Below, piece by piece: positions 12,321-22,927 of a stretch of 64,000 bases of DNA (position 1 is the first letter of the stretch; each line of letters starts with the position of its first letter). The notes beneath the pieces were generated by a model, which was given only the letters and a program-made list of their open reading frames with translations, was not told where the DNA came from and did no database searches. Source of the stretch: Homarus americanus (Eukaryota; Arthropoda; Malacostraca; Decapoda; Nephropidae); assembly GCF_018991925.1 (NCBI RefSeq), contig NW_024735410.1, forward strand, positions 19,239 to 83,238, in the 5' to 3' direction. Position numbers and translations under genes: made by a program.

Positions 12321-12516
12321 TTATCTTAACACCTGGGAAATGATGTATATAGCTCATTATCTTAACACCTGTGCTATGATGTATATAGCTTATTATCTTA
12401 ACACCTGGGATATGATGTATATAGCTCATTATCTTAACACCTGTGCTATGATGTATATAGCTTATTATCTTAACACCTGGGATATGATGCATATAGCTCA
12501 TTATCTTAACACCTGG
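12321..12516 (+). repeat. 36-bp minisatellite with alternating dimer
   Basis: About 5.5 units of 36 bp share tatcttaacacctg and tatgatgtatatagct. Two variants alternate, cctgggat and cctgtgct, as do gctcat and gcttat. The higher-order period is therefore 72 bp. Confidence 0.9.
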
Positions 12517-12623
12517 TAGATTAACATGTAAATAACCCTCAGTACACTAACATAACAGAGTACACTTAGAAACCAAACCATATGTGAGGATAAAAGTTAC
12601 CTTGTTGTTGCAGGTCCATTGGT

Positions 12624-12794
12624 TGTACTCACCATCACCGCTGGTCGTACTCACCATCACCACTGGTCGTACTCACCATCACCGCTGGTCGTACTCACCA
12701 TCACCACTGGTCGTACTCACCATCACCGCTGGTCGTTCTCACCATCACCGCTGGTCGTACTCACCATCACCACTGGTCGTTCTCACCATCACCA
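12624..12794 (+). repeat. 22-bp minisatellite
   Basis: About 7.5 units of tcaccatcacc(a/g)ctggtcgt plus ac or tc, with the a/g variant mostly alternating between neighbours. Confidence 0.92.
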
Positions 12795-13017
12795 CACACC
12801 GACAGGTATAGTAATAAATATTTTTACTTATCTGGTTTTGATGGAAAAACTTTGCATTTTCACCGTCTACGATTTTCTATGACATAATATATATTTTTTA
12901 TGAGTTCTTATAAATATGTCACCCGTCTAAGATAATATGGTATAAATTTATTAAAAACATTAAATAAATACCTCAACTGAACTGTAAAGCCGTTCCTCTC
13001 AATATGATTTCATTGTA

Positions 13018-13230
13018 CAGTCACCTGCACTTATACCTGGCACATTGACTGGAGGGTATTGTGAGCTATGGTACCTCTGCAGAACGCTTACTTAGCATCC
13101 TTAGTCTGGCTACTATTTCGAGGTTCCTTAGGGCCATTCTGGGAGTTTTAATACTAGGTCAACAAACACAGAGTTGCCATATCTCACAAAATGCACCAGT
13201 CACAGTACTGGGTATAAGTGTAGGCGACTG
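13018..13230 (+). mobile_element. Tc1/mariner-type MITE, copy 2 (213 bp)
   Basis: It has the same inverted termini (cagtcacctgcacttatacc at the left, complement ending gcgactg at the right) and flanking TA (13016-13017 and 13231-13232) as the copies at 4927 and 47270. It runs in the same orientation as the 47270 copy. The interior is non-coding. Confidence 0.87.
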
Positions 13231-13606
13231 TACCTAAAAACAAGATATGGAAAATCACAGACAAGTGGAAGATATGTGTAGAAATATTCTCCCAGTCACA
13301 TAAATCTTATCGCACAAATAAGAATGAATCTGGACAGAGTAATCTAATTTGGTTTATGTGACCACAAACATGAAATATTCAAGAGGGTCCTGCGTGAAGT
13401 ACCGTGTTGTGTAGATTATGTAGGAGCCTCCGTCACCATAAAGATACTTGTGCTGACCAGTAAACGATCATAAGAGAAAATATTCACAAGGATGTGCCAT
13501 AAATTACAATACAGGATAGTTAATTAATATTATACTCGTAATGGTCTGGTTTTAGTGTAAGGGATTATGAAATATTTCTGGTCAGCCTTGTACCCAAAGT
13601 AAAGTG

Positions 13607-13709
13607 CGTGCCTGCGTGCGTGTATGCGTGCGTGCGTGCTTTCGTGAATGTACAATTGTACATGCGTGCGTGCATGTGTATGCGTGAGTGCGTATGTGCT
13701 TGCACGGGA

Positions 13710-13745
<36 letters not shown>
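13607..13745 (+). repeat. GTGC/GT compound microsatellite
   Basis: A diverged gtgc-rich stretch grades into a pure GT run at about 13715-13745. Confidence 0.85.
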
Positions 13746-13748
<3 letters not shown>

Positions 13749-14216
13749 GCGTATTTGGGATAATCATCCGATTAATCCCAAAACTATACCGACGTTTGTG
13801 CAAATAAACATAACTTTTTGTTTGTGTTGTTATACTGTAAGTTATGGTAATTGGTTCACAAATGGTAAAATTTGCTGTATTTCATTTACGACATCATTTA
13901 ATATCATAACATAACCAAACTCTATGTAAATTAGGTTTGGTAAACAATGATGCAATTCATTTACAGTTTGTTTAACTGTACTGTATATTTGATTATCCCG
14001 ATGATCACGGCCATATAGATACTCTTTTTGGCAATTGTTCTATGATGATATAATTCCATATCAACTGGTAATGTAACGATAATCAAAATAAATTACAAAA
14101 AAATGCGTTTCGTGTCGTCTTATTCAGAAAACCGTGAATTTCCTTTTGGTTTCGCATAAAACTATTTCTACCGATAACCGCAAACTAAAGCCATATATAT
14201 AGTGTGAGGTTTGTAG
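13746..14216. other. AT-rich spacer
   Basis: No gene. A short stem accaaac/gtttggt lies near 13913-13940. Confidence 0.45.
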
Positions 14217-14220
14217 CCAT

Positions 14221-14822
14221 TGTTACGAGTTGGGGATTTAGAATATAGTTATACGTCTACCCAGATCCCAACAGGTAACAAAAAAAAAAAAGACAATCGG
14301 ACTATAAAAGGGTAGACAAAGGATGCGAGTTTTCGTTGTGTATAATAAAGTACCATAAATCCCTTAACAAAATATTCAGCTTATAAATTACCCTTAACCA
14401 AACTTAACCTAAACATTAACAGTATATACATATTAATAAAACATAAAACAATCTTGAAGCAAGTGGACGTGGGGGAGGCAATACAAGATACAAATACTTA
14501 AGTGAGGAGCTGAGATGGCTGACGAGTAAGGCTGAGTATTGTAGAAGACGGTAGGTAGTCACTGCACCGTAGGTTTAGAGGATAGATGATCCTGTGGTCA
14601 CTTCCCAGAGCCAAGTGCTCTCTCCTCGAATTGGAGCTCACAAAGAAGACTTGGAGGAAGTGACGCAACAACCAGGATATGGAGAAGGGAAACCCCGGAG
14701 TGTTAACTAAGACGAGTCATACTCGTGTCTCGTCCCTAGATGGCGTTGCTCGTGGTGCTGGGTAGGTAGATCAAGACAATAGATGGCGTGGTTCGTAGTG
14801 CTGGGTGGAGGGGTTCGTAACA
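14221..14822 (+). mobile_element. Solo LTR (602 bp) of an LTR retrotransposon
   Basis: It begins tgttacga and ends tcgtaaca, a perfect 8-bp inverted terminus with canonical TG...CA ends. A 4-bp direct repeat ccat flanks both sides (14217-14220 and 14823-14826), the expected integrase target duplication. An internal TATA box (ctataaaagg, about 14303) and AATAAA motifs downstream suggest plus orientation. No primer-binding site, polypurine tract or second LTR is adjacent, so the element was probably reduced to one LTR by LTR-LTR recombination. Confidence 0.85.
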
Positions 14823-14870
14823 CCATCAACACACGATGGAGGACGTGTGTGATGTTCGCTGTACACATCT

Positions 14871-15035
14871 GCTATAACGACGCCATTTAACAAGAATCCA
14901 ATGTCGTTATAGCGCTCAGCGGATATTACATTTACTGGCGAGAAAGTCCTTCCCTCCGGCTGACTTTCTTGATAATGTTGCTCATATGAGGGCGTCAGGT
15001 GTTATGTGTATATACTGAGGTGATACAGTATATAC
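14871..15035. other. Cluster of perfect inverted repeats
   Basis: gctataacgac pairs with gtcgttatagc across a 21-nt loop (14871-14913). agaaagtc pairs imperfectly with gactttct (about 14940-14970). gtatatactg pairs with cagtatatac across an 8-nt loop (15008-15035). All three stems lie within 165 bp just downstream of the solo LTR. I cannot assign a function. Confidence 0.6.
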
Positions 15036-16658
15036 CTGATATACTTTGTGTTTTACGTGGTGTAGTTGGTGTTATAAATATATAGATTTATATATAAACG
15101 CTCGTATATACCTGGAGTTCCACGTATTATATTTAATAATATTCAACAGGTTCTTGTTATCAGTAACACTCAGGTTGCCAAGTACTGTACTGTAGTTCAC
15201 CGTAATAATGGCAGATGTGCTGTGCAGTCCGAAAACTTCATTCATGACTGATGTAAGCCATAAGTAGTTACAATAGCCATAGGCAGATCAAGCTGGAAAA
15301 AAAGTGATTGAGCATATCTTGCCACAACAAGACGCGGAGAACAGTACACAACATTATACTCACTCTTTGGTATTTATATCTTTGTTAACTCATGCCGATC
15401 AGTTCTATCTTAACTCGGCAAATGTTCTTGCAAAACAGTTGATAGGATGGGCTTCTGTTAGGTTAGAAGGAATCAGGCGTTTGAGAATATGATGTCGCTC
15501 TCCTCTCACAAAAACCGATACAGCGTCCCTGTAGGCATCACACGAGCAAATTGTTCTCTCGATTAGGATGCCTTCACCTTCTGACCAGATGTGATGGTGA
15601 CAGTTCTTCCTGTTTATAAATTGGGTCTGATAAGATTCTCTCCAACTGTCTCTTTAGATTTCATCTCTTGTCTATACTTCAACTTTCTGTCAGGACACAC
15701 ACCGCTGTAAACTTTTTTCTTCGTGTATTTTTGTGCTGTCAAACTTCTGCTGCAGTTGTTGTGTTATTTCCTTTTAGTCTTCTTCAGGCGCTGTTTCCTT
15801 CACTGGATGACTTGGTCCGATATTTACTAGGAAACGAATTATTCTCTTGAAAAGTTAACCTCTCTTTGTACTTTCTCAGGTGATGACTTATTGACGATTC
15901 TACAATTATTTACGACGATTTATTGAGTACATTTATCTCCCTTTGCTTAGTAACACTTTGGTTCTCACATAAAAAGCAAAAAAAAAAAATGAAATCACAT
16001 AAATTTGGAGTCGGAAACTTCCTTGCAAAGACTTCAAGAGTAGCTCATCTGGCTTTGTATACCAAAGACTGTAAATAGTGGTGAAAAATGTTATAAAATG
16101 GACAAACAAGAATAGAGCAACGTAGACATTGTAAATATTGTGGACAAGAGCTTGATGCATTATTTATTCATGTGAGGGGGCCATAATCACAGGATACATT
16201 GGAATTAAGGTTTGTTCTATTGCGTCATATCATTTTGTTGACATAAATTTAATTAATTCGAGTGTTATTAGGAGTAGTGTAAACAACCATTAGAATATTA
16301 GCACTGGCGTATATGAGTTAGATCCGATTATCATTAGTGGAGATAGTTTATTAACCTCTTGTGTACGGAAGTCTCTCTGTGCTGAATAAAATTATCTCAT
16401 GTTAACCAAATCAAATATTAAAAGTGGCGTCCCCGTAGTGAAGAGGTTAAAGAGTTATGTTGGTAAGTGTGGGATGACCTGATATTGTTAACATTTGTCT
16501 TATCTGAGATTAATTCGCCGACACCTGTCTGGTTAACGTCTCCCGGTCTGTTTATCTGTTCCCCTGTGTTTTGTTTTCACTCGTGTCCGTTCACCCGAAG
16601 ATCTGAGAATACCGGCACGAAAAGTTTTGGGACGTTTGTGTTTCATGTTGCATTTGAC
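15036..16658. other. Spacer, nothing recognised
   Basis: No gene, repeat family or terminal repeats that I can support across about 1.6 kb. Confidence 0.5.
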
Positions 16659-16685
16659 CACACACACACACACACACACACACAT

Positions 16686-16765
<80 letters not shown>
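16659..16765 (+). repeat. (CA)n microsatellite, ~107 bp
   Basis: A nearly pure CA run with three CATA interruptions. Confidence 0.95.
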
Positions 16766-16768
<3 letters not shown>

Positions 16769-16814
16769 TCAACCGTCAGTGAGACAAGACGTGCCCCGAA
16801 GGCGCTCCCGGTTT

Positions 16815-17765
16815 TAGCAGCCAGGCCGAGTCTGTTTGGCCCTGCCCACTCCCCCTGCTATACCCCAACGCCCTACCAGCCTTACTACACCGGGATTTAT
16901 TCAGCAAAACATTCTAGTGATTAGTGAACGATTGATTACGGAGCAGTGTTCCTATAGTGCACTTAAGGAACTTTCTCAGCAAAGCATTCAAGTCATCAGT
17001 GCAATAAGTGATTATCATACAGTGCTCGATAGTGCACCCCAAGGAAAAATCAGACAGTGGGCACTTTATCGGTCACCTTTAAAGTGCCAGTGACAAGGAC
17101 CACCGCGGTGTTTACATATATCGTGATAACTGTGTCGGCGACCCCAAGCACCAGGGACAAAGACCCACGGTCTTTACGACTGACAAATATTAACAGATGT
17201 CTACCAGTGTCAGTGGCCCTCAAAGTGCCGTCAGTGACGAACACTTCCGTCCGCCCACAACAGATTTCAACAGATGGCCACCAATCACTTACTCCCGACG
17301 CACTCTGTACCATCTAAAGCGTGGGAACGGTTATCCTGATGGCAGTGTTATCGCTCGACTCAAGTCACTGAACATATTCCACGCGCGGAGCCGTAGACAA
17401 GGCCGTCATACACATAAGCCCATTAGAACCGTAACCTCCACTAGGAAACCGGAGAAACCCACCCCTGACAGACCATACCACCACACTGAAGTTCCACGGA
17501 TATGGTATGATCTCCCGTCTTTACTGCTATCCAACGTCACTTCCCTAGCTAAATCAGTGTATTCACTCCCAGTAAACACTACTCCTTGCACTGTCACTAT
17601 GTTGAAATGAACTGTAGTTTGAGCTTTTCCCCATTTAGTTATTATATGTCTTATTTGTGTCACTCATGTTACTTGTATATTATTTGTAATTCGTAACCCA
17701 TTCCCCAAATATGTAACTGTATATTTTCAGCCTTCTGGCTGCCAAGCTCTTTCAATAAACCGTTA

Positions 17766-17799
<34 letters not shown>
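16815..17799 (+). mobile_element. LINE family B, internally deleted copy
   Basis: About 380 bp of apparent 5' UTR leads into an ATG frame at 17197. The N-terminal part of a LINE endonuclease/RT protein then stops abruptly near 17560 and runs straight into a 3' UTR. That UTR matches the minus-strand LINE at 37912-38180 (shared cactatgttgaaatg, cagccttc(t/c)ggctgcca and tcaataaaccgttaatt) and ends in an (ATT)n tail. Nearly the whole endonuclease and all of the RT are missing. Short tandem 3' tails are typical of the CR1/L2/Jockey range, so I leave the clade open. The 5' boundary is estimated. Confidence 0.75.
17197..17610 (+). pseudogene. LINE ORF2 N-terminus fused to 3' UTR
   Basis: A 137-codon frame starts at an ATG. 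Residues about 30-70 hold a basic stretch (TYSRRTLYHLKRGNG, then RSRRQGR), followed near residue 105 by LPSLLLSNVTSLAKSV. The latter resembles the start of the apurinic-type endonuclease domain of CR1-like ORF2 proteins. The last ~17 codons (from about 17561) read through former 3' UTR, so the C-terminus is not native. The family protein is normally around 900-1000 residues, so this copy cannot encode endonuclease or RT activity. Confidence 0.6.
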
Positions 17800-17800
<1 letters not shown>

Positions 17801-17804
17801 ACAC

Positions 17805-17848
<44 letters not shown>
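17800..17848 (+). repeat. (CA)n between two LINE fragments
   Basis: CA repeats follow the (ATT)n tail of the preceding LINE and end where the next LINE coding sequence begins. Confidence 0.9.
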
Positions 17849-17849
<1 letters not shown>

Positions 17850-18344
17850 TTCACGTATGCGTAACCAGCCTGGTAGTCTTCTCTCAACTCTACCCAACAA
17901 CGTCAGCTAGAGAAGGTAGAGAACAGGGCCTGCAGAATCATGCTCGGCGCAGACTACTCCGGCTACAACAACGCTCTCTCCACCCTGGAAATGCCATCCC
18001 TCAGTGACCTCCACCACCAAGCACTAGCAAGGTTTGGCAGTGGGCTACTGCACCACCCTCGTCATAGCCACCTCCTGCCACCGGCAGTCCCCCACCCACC
18101 TCGCGCAGTCCGCCACTACAACAAAATTTAGCCCATAAGAGCCCGAACTGATAGATATAAGAATAGCACCATCCCATTTATTGTTAAAATAATAAACAAC
18201 TCCTGATTTATGTACTGTACAGCCCTGTAAATGTATTGAACGTATATCATTATGTCTAAATTACATTTAAGTTTGTATATTTTCAGCCAACGGCTGCAAC
18301 TCTATTAATAAACCGTTTATTATTATTATTATTATTATTATTAT
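17849..18344 (+). mobile_element. LINE family A, 5'-truncated copy 1
   Basis: The C-terminal end of a LINE reverse transcriptase (thumb and C-terminal region) is followed by a 3' UTR with tattaataaaccgttt and an (ATT)n tail. In frame, QLEKVENRACRIMLG and [14 protein letters not shown] are characteristic of this LINE group. In-frame stops occur near 17862, 17874 and 18128, so it is dead. It is 5'-truncated, as usual for target-primed reverse transcription. Related copies lie at 36768 (+) and 46385 (-). A CA run follows the tail (18345-18370). Confidence 0.85.
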
Positions 18345-18370
18345 ACACACACACACACACACACACACAC

Positions 18371-18507
18371 CAGGTTCGCTCAAGCAATTAACCACCTCAA
18401 GTGTGGGTAGGATGCAGCATTCTGTAGTGAAAAAAAATAACTTCAGTTAGCAGTTACTTAGCAAGATGAAAACAGTCTTGGAAACGAAATAAGAAATATA
18501 AAGATGT

Positions 18508-18574
<67 letters not shown>

Positions 18575-19264
18575 AATACCACCTTCCTCGCCCGTGCTAT
18601 GTACTCAACACCAAGATATTAATAATCACTCTCCTGGAAGTTGACTTACGCTTTTGTCTCTCCAGAAACACAATTAGGTAAATACACAGGCACTCCCTAA
18701 CTCCCTACAGAATATCAACATATCTTGCGTCGTATTACATTTCACTACAACGAAATATTGTGTTGGTACTGGTAAGCTATGACTGTCCACTTCCTGCTAG
18801 TCGTTCATATGCTGAGTGTCATTCTTTCAGGTGACTTTGATGCTTCTTACTAGTTTACAGTTCCTTAGTCTACCGAACCTTAACCTTCCATTGTAAACCG
18901 GCCTCTCCTCTCTTCCCCTATACCGTCACCAAGTGCTGAGCAAAGTGGTTACGATGGGAGGTTACTCGGTTCTTCGATTCGTTTTGGTAAAGATTTATTT
19001 AATTTTTTTATAGTTTCTTGCTTATATTTCTGTATTGGAGTGATATATGGGGAGGGGGGAAGAACGGTGTACACTGATCGTACAATTACTTGTTCTTTAA
19101 GAGATCATTCTTCAACCTTCCACTCCTCAACTCATTATCCCTCAATTCCCTCATCTCTCAACCTATGGTCTACCCTACTCTTCAACTATACAACCTTCAA
19201 TCTTGCAAGTTTCTACTCTGCGTCTCAATCTTCAACCCACCAACCTAATACCTCTCTACTCACC
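18371..19264. other. Spacer with a long GT run
   Basis: A pure (GT)n of about 64 bp lies at 18510-18573. Otherwise no gene or element was recognised. Confidence 0.6.
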
Positions 19265-19603
19265 ATGCCTCTACCCATCACCACCCTACCCATCATCACC
19301 CTACCCATCATCACCCTACCCATCATCACCCTACCCATCATCACCCTACCCATCATCACCCTACCCATCATCACCCTACCCATCATCACCCTACCCATCA
19401 TCACCCTACCCATCATCACCCTACCCATCATCACCCTACCCATCATCACCCTACTCATCATCACCCTACTCATCATCACCCTACCCATCATCACCCCTAC
19501 CCATCATCACCCTACCCATCATCACCCTACCCATCATCACCCTACCCATCATCACCCTACTCATCATCACCCTACCCATCATCACCCTACCCATCATCAC
19601 CCT
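19265..19603 (+). repeat. 15-bp minisatellite, left part
   Basis: About 22 near-identical units of ccctacccatcatca. Because 15 is divisible by three, each frame repeats a five-residue peptide, which explains the long open frames. The array is interrupted at 19604 by an LTR retrotransposon and resumes at 23806. Confidence 0.97.
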
Positions 19604-20483
19604 TGTAATGATTGTTTGTCAGACCAAAGCTTACAGCCCAGAATTATGTCACATATAACAGCGAGTACACCACAGACCTCGTGGTACCACCGCATTCCAG
19701 GTTGACACACCTCAGGTCGACCCAAGGGACTTGACCTGGCCCGCTAATGACGTGAGCCGGTGACCTACAACCGCACCTAGCCAAGACACCTGGCCAGGAC
19801 CACACCTGCACACAATTATCCAGATCAAACCAGTTTAGTGTTAATTGTTAGAGGTCAGAAGCCGGCTGGGCCGACCCCATATAAAGGCCCTACAGTCCCG
19901 TCCACGGGCATTCCTATTCCATTATCATTATCATTCTGGTTGCTGTCATCTCTCTCCCGTTCGGGTCGTCACTCGGTTCACTAAGCAGAGTCACGCACGT
20001 CCCCTCCCCAGGTCGGGAGGGAGACCTCCCGACCGGACCACGGCGTCGCCAGCTAAGCAGACTTTCCCATAGGAGGTAGCCCAGCCAGCACTCACTGGGC
20101 CTACGTCAGGGTACACGTGAGTCTTGTCAGAACGTCCTAGGGTGAGTTACCTACTGTGGGAAGTGTATTCATTCAGGTGTGTCCGAGAGTCAGTGTCAAG
20201 TAACGTAAAGCATAATGTGTTAGTACCCCGATATAATAGTGATATTAATGTGTCCATGTCATTGAGTGAAGTAATAAATAGTTGTATCAAGAGGTGTTTA
20301 ACAAGTTGTCCCTTTAAGAAGTGATATATGTGTATTGACATACGAGATAAGATAAGCGTAGTGACGCTGTGCAAATAACATCCAGGCCACGCTACCAAGT
20401 TTCCTATCTTTACATTCCTATACTCTATACTCTCTCCTATATATATATATCTTCCTCTTCTCTGTTTATTCTGTCTCATTACA
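19604..20483 (+). repeat. 5' LTR of the 4.2-kb element
   Basis: TG...CA ends. A TATA box (tataaag) lies at 19880-19886, with transcription expected to begin around 19910. An AATAAA signal is at 20273-20278. A perfect 10-bp stem closed by a GAGA loop lies at 20011-20034. The sequence is nearly identical to the 3' LTR until about 20410, after which the last ~65 bp differ at many positions. Confidence 0.93.
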
Positions 20484-22927
20484 TTGGTGGCAGCGAACTA
20501 TGACGTTAACCCACGCCCCGCGTCCCTTGTTATTGGTAACAGTGTACTTAACGTAAACCCATGCCCTCCCCCGTTAGCCATAACACCTGGCTCGTTAGTT
20601 CAAAAGTGCGTAATAAGTAATTCCTGTGTCGTAGCGTCGTAGCGTGAAAAGTGTCCTAGTGTGTCACCGTTACAGCTCAAGTAAATGTCTCTCGTCGTGG
20701 TATGTGCGAATTTTTGATAGAAATATGTTCAGTGCTTAACGTAATTTCTCAGTGTCACCCGCTATCTGTGGCATTCTCAGTAGCCCAAGTGCAGTTTGAT
20801 TGTTGGTCAGTGTTAAATGTAGCCATTGTGTTTCAGTGATGAAAGCGGTGTCTGTACTAACTGTTATAACTTAACATGTCTCTTAACCTACATCCTCCTC
20901 CCTGTCCTAATCCTTACCTCACCCTCCTTACCCTTCCTCCCATCCCTGCCCTGCCCCGCCCCTCCGTTCCGTGCACCTCCCCGCCCCGCGAAGCCTCGGT
21001 TTGGCCCGATCAACCACGCCTCGGCTCCTCCCCACCTCACCCGCAACGCACCAGCCTGGCTGGGCCTGGCCAGCCTCGCCTCGCCCCGCGCCGCCCTGCC
21101 TCGCCCCACCCCGCTCTTGTGACCTCACGTCCTTCTGACCCGCCCCGCCGCTTGACCACACTAATTCCCCGTCTTTTGTCCCGTGAGCTGTGTGTTGATG
21201 ATGATGGTTAATATAAAGTAATATTGCGATGAATGCAGAGCTTCACTCAGTGTATTTTTATGCTATTATGATTTGTGATGTACTCTTTGACGCGCAGTGA
21301 TAAATGATATTCAGTGTAGTGCGCAGAGCTTCACTCCCCGACCCAGCCTGATGAGAACATTGTCGTGACGGAAATGATAGTTGCCAAACATTGACCTAAC
21401 ATATAAAGTAAACTTTTTTTTGGCGAATGCACTTCCAACTAATCCATCACCCCTTTAGGATTGTTTCTCTGTCAAATGTCACACACAGTACCACCCATGG
21501 CCAGCCGGACGTCAACCACAGTACATACGAGCAGAGAAGAACCAGCATGATGAAAGCAGCGTGATGAATGCAGCTTGATGAAGGCAGCACGAAACCCACC
21601 ACACACCACGTCACTTCTTTCAAGTCCTCCCTTGGTATAGGATTAAGAAGATTTTATATTTTTCTACTTTAGGAAGTAAGGAGTGTGGAATGGATCGCCA
21701 CACAACGAACCCTGGTGAGCCCAGCCAGGGAGGGATTCACCACTGTGGAAGGTGTAAGACAGGACGGTCTTTGGTCTCGCCGACACTCACGTACGGAGGG
21801 CGAGCCCTGGTCCGCGGAACCTGCCTTACAGTCATCTAAGGAGACGACAGCCCAAACAGTGGACCGGCTTTCATCCCGGCCGGAGAGGGGCCGACGGCAG
21901 ATGAACAGAAAATCGTCTGGAATATGTTGAAAATGATGATGTTGCAGAGAAGAAATGCAGATGAAGCAGAAAAATTCATCTGGAATATGACGGAAAACGA
22001 AGATGTATAAAGAAACTCAGATGGAGCAGAAAAATTCATCTGGAATATGAAAATGAAGATGTATAGAGGAAGAACGCAGATGGGACAGAAAACTCGTCTG
22101 GAAGAGTATGGAAACCAGGAGGAAGTGAGAAGAAGTCAGAAGGTGTGGAGAAACGACCTACAAGGTGCGGTATGTGAAGAAAGAAGACAGAAGACAGAAG
22201 ATGTGCTATGTGAAGAAAGAAGACAGAAGATGTGCTGTCCTGACATCACAAGAAAGTCGATGATGAAGGACCAACCGACTACAGCTGCTGAGCTGCCACC
22301 ATCCCCTATTTTTCAGATACCAGCTGGATGGAAGACGTGAGCTATGCCGGACCCAACTAATGTACTGATGTTGTTGATGTATAATAAAAAGATATCAATA
22401 CCCTAATATGTGAAGTAGGAACATTTTTTGTGTATTTTGAAGTATTTTCTCTGATTTTGTTGATGTTTACTACAAAGAATGTCTTTTTTTAGTCTCACTT
22501 TTTTCTATGAGTTCATTTGATCAATGTCTTGGACTATGAAACACGATGTTGTAGCTATATTACTGACTGAGATGAATTATTATTTTGACATGGGCTGATA
22601 AGGAAATGTAACACCTGTTATTGTTTGTAGAATGTGATTTGCAAGGTTGCCTCGGACACTATGCTACATATGAAGGATTTTTTCATTCTATGTTCACTTG
22701 CTATGTTTCCTTTTTCTCCTGGCATAGAAGCTTTGATCTTGGCGGGAGGTATAGTGAGCTTTGTCAGATCAAACTAGCGCCAGTAGAAAAACATACACCT
22801 ATGAGATTGTTGTTGGTAAATGTGAAACTATGTTATCGCCCCAGGGATTATCTTTGACACCACACGTGATGTTGCTGTCTATATGTGGCATCAGTATCTG
22901 TGATGAAGCTTTGGTCTTGGCGGGAGG
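20484..22927 (+). other. Internal region of the 4.2-kb LTR element
   Basis: A primer-binding-site candidate begins at 20485. A C-rich, CpG-containing block (about 20890-21170) holds a Pro/Arg-rich 111-codon ATG frame (20876-21211) with no domain I recognise. A purine-rich block (about 21893-22230) holds imperfect ~60-bp repeats with the recurring phrase cagaaaa(t)tc(a/g)tctgg. The rest is AT-rich. No retroviral-type motif (CCHC, DTGA, YXDD, DDE) was found in any forward frame, so the element appears to lack its own enzymes. Confidence 0.7.
22727..22775 (+). repeat. Imperfect duplicate of the PPT-LTR junction
   Basis: gaagctttgatcttggcggg followed by aggtatagtgagctttgtcagatcaaa (written in parts) closely parallels the true junction at 22905-22950, where the 3' LTR starts. 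It lies 178 bp upstream. It may be an older boundary or a slippage duplication. Confidence 0.7.
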
